64,000 nucleotides of DNA from Hippophae tibetana (Eukaryota; Streptophyta; Magnoliopsida; Rosales; Elaeagnaceae), in the NCBI GenBank assembly GCA_037013495.1, contig CM072801.1, positions 11,146,501-11,210,500 on the forward strand. The letters run 5' to 3'. The notes beneath the pieces were generated by a model. It worked only from the letters and a program-made list of their open reading frames with translations. It did not search any database and was not told the origin of the DNA. Below, in pieces: positions 12,158 through 23,656 of the stretch. Each line of letters opens with the position of its first letter. The stretch's first letter is position 1. The position numbers and the translations under genes were made by a program.

Positions 12158-13942
12158 ATTCTTAATGAATTTTTTGTGAAATTTTTATTGAACTTTTATC
12201 ATTTCTTTTTTAGGGATAGGCAAGTGGCAAGAATCTATATTTCATGTCGGATTACAGGACAAGCAGCATGGTATTGCTCCACTTTGAAAATAACTGGAGT
12301 CAGTCGTAGTCAGAAGACAACTACTTGAGCTTCACATTGGTACTTTGTAGACATGCAATGGGATTATCAATGTTTGACTACCGTTTCTAATGTTTCTCGC
12401 CTTCTCTGTACTGTATTAATGCTGAACTTTAAGCACTATAATGTCTGTACCTTTTTTTGTTTAGTTTACTATTGTTTTTCAATCAAGACGATCTATTTGC
12501 CTTCGTAGTTCGTGTATTTTGACCCAAAAATTAAAGTGCATTCATGTACTTCTCTACTCGTTCACTCGAACTTTTAGATTACGATTGGTTGAAACTAATA
12601 CTGGCGCGCTCACCGTTGGCAAAAAAATTCATTATTTCCTTTCATTATAAATTTATTTCAATACTATAAAAAAAATAACATTATTAAAATTCATAACTAT
12701 AAAAATAGTATCATTTATGTTTATCTCATATATTTTTATTATAAAAAAATGATTTAATATGATTGGTTTTATTTTTGTTCTTTTAAATTTTAAGAGTTGT
12801 TTTTTTTGTAATTTTTTTATTTTGTATTTTTTATTTAAAAATTAAAGATTGTTTACCTTACTTTAATGTGTATGGATTCATGCTTGTCATTCTCGTAATA
12901 AAAAAAAAAGCATTCATGCATCTCGACGAAAAGGTTTGCCTTGACTCTTTTGTCATGAACAACAAGAGTTGTGGAGCTCCTTTTTTTTAATTCGATTGTA
13001 ATTTTAAAAGATTATTTTTTTTATTACGTATATTTAAAAGTTACATACAATAAATTTAGAATAAGAGTAAAAAAGAGAAATTAAAGTTAATTTTTAAATA
13101 AATCAAAATTTCAACTAAGATGTCGATATTGGCTAAAGTTGTACAACATTATTTGTGATGTAAAATTTTTTAAGTGTTTATTGTTTGTTATTCACTGTTA
13201 TTTTACATTAGTATTTGATTGCATCAGTTAACACAATGAATCGATGATTTTAAAAAATATATAAATCAAAGATATATATTTGTATTATTTGCAATAATAA
13301 ATTAAAAATCTCACGTCTAATAATTTATTAATGCTAAAAATCATTTATTTTATATATTCATCACGTTCGGTTAGTATTATAAGTGTTGTGATTTAGGATT
13401 TAATAAAGAACAACTACTTTAATTAACAAGAGGTTTTGTCCTCAACATCTGCATCATCTTCTGTATTCATTTAAGTTTTCAGGATGAATGAGTTGAAGAT
13501 TAAGCAAGTTAAAGATGCATTTTGATATAGGTCAAATTAAAGAAAACTAGTAACATAATTTTATAGGAGAGAAGAAGATGAATCAAAATAACTAAAAATT
13601 TGAAAAAACAGTGTACTAAAAAACTCACATGCAAAGCTATGAAAAATTCTCTGACTTATGGAGAAAAGAAAGCTTCAAAGCTCCCAAACAAAAAATATTT
13701 ACCCTTTTAATTATTATTTTTCAATCAAATTTACTCTCAATCGAATTGTGCAATAAATTTCTAAAACTACCGCTACAAATGAAACAAATTATAAATAATT
13801 ACTCAAGTTGTTGTTTTAAAGCACAACACCAAAATCATGGAACACCAATAACTATTAAACTAAGGGGTAATATACATTTTTTTTATTATTGCTATAAAAT
13901 AATCCTTCATATGTTATAATTTCTTGCCTCCTGCACATGAAG
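12158..13942. other. S16 3' UTR then AT-rich intergenic DNA
   Basis: The stretch to about 12480 is probably S16 3' UTR. Beyond it is AT-rich DNA. A 96-codon frame at 13629-13919 (+) has no recognisable domain and looks like chance. No other element boundary was seen before the TIR element at 13943. Confidence 0.45.
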
Positions 13943-14306
13943 TAGGGTGTCTATGGTCCGGTTTGATCTGATTTTTTCTTAAAAAAAATTAACCAAATCA
14001 GACAGTTCATATTACTCAGATCGGATCGGATCGGACCGTTTAAAAAATAAAAACCGGACCAGACCGTTTGATTTATAAAACGGTTCGGTCCGGTTTGGTT
14101 CCCAGTTTGGTCCGATTTTTTTTTAATTTTATGAAGAATAATGTGAAATTTTTAATATATTATTAAACCGATCCGGTCCAGTTTGAACGGTTTAAAATTA
14201 GTACAAATCAAACCAGATCGTTTGATTAGTAAAACCGTCCGATTTGATTCAATCCGGTCCGATTTTACGGTTTAGTTTAGTCCAGTCCGATTTATAGACA
14301 CCCCTA
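13943..14306. mobile_element. hAT-like MITE filled with GGTTTGGTCC-type repeats
   Basis: The ends read TAGGGTGTCTAT (left) and ATAGACACCCCTA (right), an inverted repeat typical of hAT MITEs. The flanking 8-mers acatgaag (13935-13942) and acctgaag (14307-14314) match at 7 of 8 bases. The interior is dominated by degenerate cggtttggtccggttt-like blocks on both strands, which makes a long self-complementary structure. No coding capacity. Confidence 0.7.
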
Positions 14307-15396
14307 ACCTGAAGTACAATCTGTTTTGCTTATTAGTGAACATAACATCATAATGAAAAATAACATTTCTCATGAATTTGTAATCATTAATGTATTAAAA
14401 TTTTATAGTTCAAAATATTTGATAAATTCATCGTTAATCTCATTGTATCATTCCATTTGTAACAATATAATTTATAGTATCTGTATTATAAATAAATTAT
14501 TGAAAACATTTCTCAATAAAAAAATTGATTTTTTTTTTATCATAACATGTCTTCAAATCTCTTTTATATCAATTAGTTAATATGTGTATGGATAGGATAT
14601 AAAAGTTGATTTTTTTTGTTAAAATAAAATAAATTTATTTATGTAAATAATTATTTTTGAAAGAGAAGGGTTGATAAAGATTTGAAAGAAAAGGCACGGC
14701 CCTAATCCCTGCAATCCAGCACATTCCGTGATTCCATCCAACAAATATTTAACATTGGAAAGAAATATGCTAAACATAATCCCAACTTTTTATTGGGGGC
14801 TACCTATTTTGGATGTTTTCTGTTTTATGTCCTTTTATTTAGTAGTTTTTGTAGTAAATTTTTTTTCCAAAATTGACATTTTAATAGAAATAAACACTTT
14901 AAACACCATAAATACTAAACTAAATACTTATAATCTCAAGACTAATTTTTATAAATAATAAAATTAAAGGTATCTAATCCAAAATACCAAATTAAAATAC
15001 TTATTTAAATATAATAAATAAATTATTATAATTTTTTAAATATATATATATATATGAAATATTTTATCTATCATAAATATATTAGAAATATTATAACATT
15101 ATTTCTATATATATATATATGAAATATCCCTTTTTATCATAAATATATTAAGAATATTAATAAAAAAATTTAATACACTATTTTGTAAACCTTATTATTT
15201 CTTTATTTCTTTATTGATATGTGTTTTGTTTTTGAAAAATATATTTTTAAATGAAATTCAAAAACTTATTTTATATGAAATTATTTAAAAAAGGAAATTA
15301 TTTTAAGGACATCCGGCGTGAGTTACCGCATATGAGGGAGAGTGGATTCAAAAGAGGCATATTACCCCCAATCCTAGTCTTCTTCCCCACAACGCT
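14307..15396. repeat. AT-rich intergenic DNA with a ~70-bp tandem repeat
   Basis: At about 15040-15175 a (TA)n-led unit, 'tatatatatgaaatat..atcataaatatatta..gaatatta', occurs twice in tandem with small differences. The rest is AT-rich without recognised genes. The upstream part of the NAP1 promoter begins near 15300. Confidence 0.5.
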
Positions 15397-15406
15397 TTTA
15401 GGGTTT
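15397..15406 (-). promoter_or_regulatory. Telo-box in the NAP1 5' region
   Basis: TTTAGGGTTT, the reverse complement of the AAACCCTAAA telo-box, sits 51 bp before the NAP1 start codon, in the likely 5' UTR or core promoter. Telo-boxes mark genes expressed in dividing plant cells. Confidence 0.5.
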
Positions 15407-15457
15407 TAGCTTCGCTGCCTTCTTTATACCTCTCCAAAAACCAAATCTCTAACTACA

Positions 15458-18183
15458 ATGAGCAACGACAAAGATATCAGCATGTCTGATCTCACTTCTG
15501 GTATTCTATATCTCTCTCTCTATCCTCTGTCCAAACCCTAATTCCCTTGTCTCTATGTGTTTTGCATATTTGTATTTATGAAGTCCAACTGTTAACTAAT
15601 CTTGTTTATGTGTGCAGCCCTGAACGAAGAGGATCGAACGGGTCTTGTTAATGCTCTCAAGGTGAGTAACATTTATTGCTGACGGCGTTGTTTATTTTGG
15701 AACATAAAGAATTGGAATAGAATTATCTTATAAGTCAAGCAGTGTATTATTGTTTGAAGAACCTGTTCGGTGTAGCCATTACAGTCTTTAAGCTTGGTTT
15801 GTGCAGAATAAAATACAAAGTTTGGCTGGACAGCACTCTGATGTCCTCGAGAATTTGTCGCCAAACGTTAGGAAGCGGGTCGAGGTTCTTAGGGAGATCC
15901 AGGTATTCCTTCTATTTTATTTGTTAGCCTTCGTTCGCCACTCATGATGATTTGCTCTAAATTTTATGGCGTAAATATTATTCTTGACCGTTTCCTATGC
16001 TTCAGTGTATCATTGTTTAAGTAACTTAATATTAGCTTACCGTAGAAATTGCTTTTATAAAAAGAATATTTGTTTTCTTTTTGGTTGAGAAGAAAGTTTC
16101 ATTTCAATTTCTTGTTATCATTTTAGTGCACGGCATTAATTTTTCAAATGTTGTTCGAGTTTTTGGTATAAGTTGTCAAAAGTTTGATATGTCATTTTTA
16201 ATTTTTGTTTTTGTTTGTCTATTTTTGGATGAATTAATTGGCCTCCTATGATATTTGACTATATTCCTGTAACGGGATTTTATTATTTGAACTGTGGGAT
16301 TTCCAAATACTGAGGAGGTCCTTCTTAACCTACAGAGCCAACATGATGAGTTGGAAGCAAAGTTTTTTGAGGAGAGAGCAGCGCTTGAGGCCAAATATCA
16401 GAAATTGTATCAACCTTTGTACACCAAGGTAACCCACAAGTTCAGATACTTAACTCATTTCCCAGTTATTATGGTTTTCCTTTACATGGATCAAGAGTGG
16501 GTTTTGTGGGCTTTATAGCCAAGTTCGAAACGTGTTTTGTGACTTTTTATTGCACGATTTAGATGTCTTCCTATCTTGTCACTTACTGTTGCTGGTTATA
16601 TTGCTTCCATTCATTCTGTTTTTTTAAATAAATTAATCTATTTTTGTAGCGTTATGAAATTGTAAATGGTGTTAATGAAGTTGAAGGAGTTGGTAATGAC
16701 GTAGCAGCAGCTGATCAAGCAGAGAATAAAACTGCTGAAGGTACTGTTTTTACAGATGTGTTATATTGTACTGGTTGCAATTTTTACTTATCTTGAGTTA
16801 TATTTATTATGCAGAGCAAGGTGTTCCTGATTTCTGGCTTAATGCGATGAAGAATAATGAAGTTCTTGCTGAAGAGGTGGCTAATTTAATATTTTATTTC
16901 TCCAGTTTGTTGCTTATTATGCTTGTGCCAAATCACAAGTTCTCACCTGTTTCATGCAATCAGATTTCTGAGCGTGATGAGCTAGCTCTCAAGTACCTTA
17001 AAGACATTAAGTGGCATCGGATAGATAACCCCAAAGGATTTAAATTGGAATTCTACTTTCACACAAATCCTTACTTCAAAAACACCATATTGACCAAGAC
17101 ATATCATATGATAGATGAAGATGAACCCATACTTGAGAAAGCACTAGGGTAAGCGTAGTTCCTACTTCTTGCCTTTCCTTCATTATGAAGTTTTATATTC
17201 TTACCTTGAATGCCCTTTCTTATAATGGTTGTGAACAATCATTTTGTATTTATTACACATGTGGTGGTGTTTTATAGGACGGAGATTGAATGGCATTCAG
17301 GAAAATGCTTGACACAAAAGATTCTTAAGAAGAAGCCTAAGAAGGGATCAAAAAATGCTAAGCCAATTACTAAAACTGAAAATTGTGAAAGTTTCTTCAA
17401 CTTTTTCAATCCACCACAAGTTCCTGAGGATGAAGAAGATATTGATGAAGATGCTGTATGATGCCTTAATTGCATATTTAAAGAAATTTATATTTGGTAA
17501 TCTGCTTTTGAAGAAATTTATCCAATGTTTTCCTGACAGGCTGAAGAACTTCAAAATCAAATGGAACAGGATTATGACATTGGGTAAGTTTATGGTTTAC
17601 AATTCACTTGTTTAATATTCTTGAACGTAATTTGAGTATTGTTTTAGGGGGTTTATTCTACCTTTGTATTGTTTGTGCCGTGTTATTATTTTAAGTTCTA
17701 TTTGGTGATTTTTCCTTTTCTTTTAATTAGAGTAATTTTCTTTGCAGATCGACTATTCGAGATAAAATCATTCCCCATGCAGTATCCTGGTTCACTGGAG
17801 AAGCTATTCAGGGAGATGAATTTGGAGATTTGGAAGATGACGAAGAGGATGATGGTGATGAGGAGGAAGACGAAAATGACGATGATGAAGACGACGAAGA
17901 AGAAGAAGTCAATATCAGAAAGAAGGTATGTTGCATTAATTTTTAGTTCTCTATGTATTTCTGTTAAGTTTGAAGTGAGCTAACTTAGTATGCTTTGTGG
18001 TTTGGCGCTGCTGCAGTCTTCAGCTGGGCCTAAGGTATACTTGCTGTGATCCTTATGGAAAGTTTTGCCAGTCTTTTGCTTTTTGTTCTTTGCTTGAGAT
18101 GTTATGTTGTGCAGAAGAGTGGAAGGGCACCCGCTGGAGATGATCAACAGGGTGAGAGGCCTGCGGAATGCAAGCAACAGTAA
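15458..18183 (+). CDS. NAP1: Nucleosome assembly protein 1 (NAP1)
   Basis: Histone H2A/H2B chaperone of 366 residues. The twelve exons are 15458-15500, 15618-15661, 15807-15902, 16336-16428, 16650-16740, 16815-16876, 16964-17148, 17278-17455, 17540-17583, 17748-17925, 18017-18034 and 18115-18183. The NAP domain covers about residues 44-300, with an N-terminal dimerisation helix ([21 protein letters not shown]) and the [14 protein letters not shown] and SFFNFFNPP blocks. It is followed by a long Asp/Glu run that binds histones. The protein ends CKQQ, the farnesylation box of plant NAP1 proteins. Length equals the family norm and no residues look missing. A lysine-rich stretch KKKPKKGSK in the domain is the expected nuclear signal region. 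It lies between S16 and RecA genes, an order also seen in Arabidopsis. Confidence 0.93.
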
Positions 18184-21100
18184 AATTCAACTCTTAGAGG
18201 AGGATGCTTGGATTGGTTTAGGGCTGTTGAACAATATTTTTACAGGAAGAGCTTCTTGGGCAGTTTTGATTACAATATATAGATGTATCTTTCTTTGGCC
18301 TTATGTTATATGATGATTTGGTGTTTTTTTTTCATCATTTGTTGCGTTGAGGTAGTGTCAAATTAGCGATGCTTTTTCCTTTGTGATTCTCGATTCCCGT
18401 TGGAAGTGGATGATCTCATTTACATTTTTTTGTTGCTTTCTATTTGCTAATACTTGTTATTTTGGGGGACTTATTATTTTGGGGGACTGTCTGTGGTTAA
18501 GGGGAATGTAAATACGACTTTTAAGGCCAAAACTTACTAATGATGGTGTAATTTATAGCATCAATAAAACTTATTTTATATATTTCGCCATCGTGACAAA
18601 TCAAAGCCTTTGTGTTTGATACCAGATATTCTTAATTTGAATTCCTCTGTCCCGAATTGAGTTGGACCTATTGAAAAAGGAAGCTTGATTAAAAAATCAT
18701 ATAGAAATTTGTGAACTTTTTATTTTATTTTAATCTTTATGGTTTGGAAATCATCATTATAAATTGCAGAAAAAGGTTATGGAAGTTTATTAAATTAGAA
18801 TATTTGCATTTTATTTAAACTTTGCATTAAAAATGTTGTTATTTAGGTATTTAAATATTAAAAAAAATGTTATTTAAGAATAAATTATATTATTTTAATA
18901 ATTTTTTATTAAAATATTATTTTTTAAAGTGATTAAATGCTATTAAAACATAAAAGAAAAAATTTACAAAAGATTTGTTTTAATATTTGTTAATTGCTTG
19001 CAATTGTTTAGTTTTAATTTTTTATTAAAAATTAATATATTGAAATAAATTTTTGATTGAATATTGTTATTATTATTTTTTTATAAATAATTTTATATTA
19101 AATTTTATTTTTATTTTTGTTAAAGATTCGTATTTTAATTATGTTTTAATAACCGGATTAAAATAATAATATTTTAATATAAAATAATATAGTTAATATT
19201 TTTTATATAATTATTAATTTAACTATTATACAACACAAATAATTTAATATAAATAACATGTATGATAGCTTAAACTATAAATTAATCCTAACCAATGTCA
19301 TAAAACAAAAATATTACATATATCAAAGAGGGTAAAAGAGTGCATGAATCAGTGTTATTAACATCCTTTTATGAATCCATTTTTATTTGGAAGTTCAATA
19401 CTAAAGTTTCTTTTTAATGAAATTTTTTATACTAAAGTTGAACGCTCCATCTAAAATATCAGTATGCATTTTGCAGAAAAAATATTTTAGTTCAAGCAAT
19501 AATGTTGTAAAATTTAATTAAATCAAACTTAAAAAATTGTATTAAAATATGTATATATATGCATAATAATATTGCATATCATGTTCCATTTTAATAATTA
19601 TTTCTCATTTTTAGTTTTTTTTTTCTTTCCCTTTCTAACCAGTATCATATTAACTTTCTACCTAAAATCATATCTGAATATATATACGTAAAGAATTTAT
19701 TAATTAAATAATAAATTATATTAAATTAAGACATTTTTTAAAATATAAACACTATTAAAATACTTCAACAAAAATATGAGTAAACACAAAAGTATCAAAA
19801 ATAGAATCATAATGTTACTCGAATAACAAACCTAAGATAGTAAGTCCATATTCTGCCATCATTGTTCCATGTTACAATTAATAAAAAAATTAGTTTTTAA
19901 TCTTATATTAATAATTATTATTATTATCCAAATCTTATAGTAATTATTAATCATATAAATAGAGTTTATTCAATGAGCAAATAAATTGAAAAAATTTAGT
20001 GTAAAAAATCCCTAGATAATAATTTAGTTAAAAAGAATTTTTGTTGATAATATTAACTTAAAAAGATAATATTTATGTTGATATTTTTTTAAAATTATAA
20101 ATTTTTATATTTTATTTTTTAAAAAGAATAAATAAGCTAGATTATGAATTGATTAACTTTATTCATTTTAAAATGACGATGAATTTAACTTAACTCACAT
20201 AATATTTACGAGCAAAGTTGAGTTATAGTTTACTTAAATTAAAATGAACTTAAGTTTATATTTTTTTGTGATGTCAACACGCGAGTTCATTATTTTCATA
20301 CCTAATTTAGAGTTTAAGGATGGGATTCTCAAAGTCTATAAAAATTATGAACTTTTCAATTTTAAAATGATGGCTTAATAGGTGAATAATAGAGATGTAA
20401 TTTTTGGTTTAGTTAATTATTGGTTTTTTATGTTTTATTTATCACAAGTCTTTTTTTTAGTCTTTTATTTTTTTAATGATAAATTAGACCCAATTCACAA
20501 CTAAGTAAACCCATTTTATCTATATTATTTTCTTTAAGGTTTCTTCCTTATAAAAAAGAACAACTATATAATTTGGGAAACATATTATCATTAATAAAAA
20601 AATTATTTCATAAAGCTTCTTGTGTTCTAGATTTAATGTTTGAATTTGATTTATCAAAAAGAGTGATAATCCTTTGTGATATCTTAAGGTTAAGGTTTTA
20701 AGAATTTTGTTTCTGGAGGGTTCTAATCCGATCATACCAAAGGTTAGGGTCTTAAGGACTTTGTTTACTTAGAGTTCTAATTCGATCATATCAAATGTTG
20801 GATTTTAAGGATTTTATTTCTTTAGGAAAATCCAATCATCTTTAACACGTTTTTATCAACTTGATTGTTCCTATTCTTTTGAGTTTGTAAGTTCTTAAGA
20901 TTGTTTGCCTAGAGAGTCCGCATCAGTGGAGATATCCAAAATTCTTATAAATTATATAATAATCTTTAATTAATATGAGACATTATCTTCAACATATCCC
21001 TCAAAGTTAAGTATTTGTCTCTTGCAAAATCCATGACTATGTATTTTTAACCTCTTTTATTATATTTTATTTTGAGTCATTTGTTTTTTTTCTTTTTGTA

Positions 21101-21810
21101 AGGCCTGTTTCATTTTTTTTAGGAGAGGTCAAAAGTTTTTGGCCAAATCAACTAAAACTTTGATATCATATCAAAGTCTATAAAAATTATGAGCTTTTTA
21201 ATCTCAAAAGATCAACCTAATGAGTGTAGACACCCATAATCTTTATAAAATCTACTATATTATTATCCATAATCAATGTAAGTTATTAACTTTAATTGAG
21301 ACTTATTTTAAAATTTATAATCTTTAAAAAAATCTCTCTTATATCTAACCCATATATTTTTACTATTAAAAAATAATACAACACAAACATTTTACATTCA
21401 ATAATTGAACGTTTTTTAAATTGAACTACATTCATTTAGATTTTTCTAATATTAAACTTTATTCATTTAAATCTTTTAAAGGTTGAACTTCATTTAATTC
21501 AAATCACTTAATATTATTGTGGTGTTATTTTTATTGTTATAAGTTTTTTTAAAAAAATCATATTACTTCTATTTTTTTCATTTTTCAGTTTATATGCAAT
21601 TAATATATCTATCTATATTATATATAAAAATTTAAATCACGTGATATAAATTTTTGAATAAAATTATATACATATTTTAGAGTAATGGTTATTATTACCT
21701 TTAATTGTTTTATAATTTGGTTTATTATCTTATTATTATCAATTAATTAATAAATTATCAGTATTTAAAAAATTTACAATTATTTTTAAGATTACTTAAA
21801 ATAAATTAAG
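18184..21810. other. AT-rich intergenic DNA with a degenerate ~54-bp tandem repeat
   Basis: The first 400 bases are probably the NAP1 3' UTR. At 20691-20838 three diverged units of about 54 bp follow each other (core 'taaggattttgtttct..gttctaatccgatcataccaaa'). Short frames in this stretch have no recognisable domains. Confidence 0.45.
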
Positions 21811-22171
21811 TAGATTTTTCTATTATAAAATTTTGAAATTATTACAAAAATATCATATAATTTGTTTGCTACTTTCATATTATTAAACTTTATAAATGTT
21901 ATAAAAATATCAATATTTTTTTGGTTATTTACATATTATTAAACTTTATAAATGTTACAAAAATATCATCGTTATGTATAATTTATCCTTAAATCCCATT
22001 AACTCATCAACGTTTATGATATTTTTATAATATTTGTGAAGTTTAATTAATATGTAAAAAAAAAGTTTGATGATATTTGTAATATTTACAAAGTTTAATG
22101 GTTTAGAAGTAACAAAAAAAGTTTAATAACATTTTTATAACAATTTAAAAGTTTTGTGGTAAAAAAATCTA
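21811..22171. mobile_element. Foldback MITE-like element, copy 1
   Basis: The ends read TAGATTTTT and AAAAATCTA. Both arms contain serial copies of a 'taaactttataaatgttacaaaaatatca' type motif in opposite orientation, so the element can fold into one long hairpin. A second, related element lies at 52677-53012. No target duplication was recognised and no coding frame is present. Confidence 0.55.
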
Positions 22172-23656
22172 AAACAATTATAAAAAAATAATATTCCTAA
22201 AAATTATAAAAAAAATAACATTACTAAAATTTATAACATAAAAAATAGCACTTTAAATAATATTAAATGAGATCCAATTGAACAGTCTAAATCGTTGTAG
22301 TTAAATTTGAATTTTGAATGATGATCAAAATAAAATAATATGTTAATTTTTTTAATAGTTAAAAATATGAGTTAAACATAAAAAAAATATTTTTTTATTG
22401 TTATAAATTTTAAAGATATTATTTTTGTTATTTTTTAAAAATCAATTTACTCTTTAAAAAATCATTGCAAGTATATGATTAATTTTCAAGTTAGTAGTAA
22501 CAATATTATATTTTAAATTATAATAAATTTAGCAATAATGATTTTTATCATTTTAATATATGGTATGTTATGTATGTATTTAAAATTATTAATTAACACA
22601 CACATAAACAAAATAAACTAAGAATAAGTAACAAAATTAATATTTTTTAAAACTTGTAACATTAAATATAATATTTATTATATCTAATTTATATATTTTT
22701 ATTATTAAAAAAATTATTCAATATTAAAATTGTTCAATTCAATATTATTATAACTAAACCACAATGAAGTCCATTACAAATCATTTTTTTTTTACAAATG
22801 GATAGCTTTAATCAATTTCCTCTTAAGTGATTCATCCCAATTTTTTTTAAATAATCAATTTTACTTTAATTTATATTATTATATTTAAATTAAAAAAAAT
22901 ATTCAAATAATAAAAGTTATTGTTAGAAATCAATTAATCTTTTTTATTTTTTAAAATTTTTTAATTTTTTTTGTTTTACATATAATATGATATATTTATG
23001 AGTATGATATTATTGTGTTAAAATTATTATTTAAAAAATAAAAATAAATAAAATAAATTGGTTGATTTTTAACGATGCCTCTTATAATGTTGATATTTTT
23101 TTTTATAATTTAAATATAATAATATAAATTAAAATAAATTTAATTATTTTAAAAACAAAAAGATTTGGTTGAACTACTTAAGAAATATGATTAAAATGAT
23201 TTATTTATATAAAAAAATAATTTATAATATACTTAATTTATTAAATTATAATAATTTAGATGAATATTATATGTGTATTTTTTTATATTATTATGAGTTT
23301 TTGAGTTCGAATTTTATGTAATTTCTCGATAAAATATAGTTGACGCGTATTGTGGCACATCACAAAAGTGGCATTGGAGAATTGTACGAGACATATACTG
23401 AATGAAAAGGAGGGAAATCAAACCCACCCATGAACCCTAAAACCTTCTCCCTTCCAAACAAACTGTATTAAAAAGTAAAAAACAACTGTCAGCTCATCAG
23501 AGACCCATTGTCTGTCTGTTTGTCTCTGCTACTCATGTGTATGGCCTTGTTCTCCTTTTCTAATATTTTTCTTTTCTTTTCTTTTTGTAGGAATTTTTTT
23601 TTATTACTAAATAGTTTGGTACTTTATTCACTGTTTTGGACCTTCGAAGTTTCTTC
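22172..23656. other. AT-rich intergenic DNA and RecA promoter
   Basis: Extremely AT-rich up to about 23340. The part from 23340 to 23656 has more mixed composition and is the likely promoter and 5' UTR of the RecA gene. It contains GAACCCTAAAA at 23432-23442, close to a telo-box. Confidence 0.4.
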
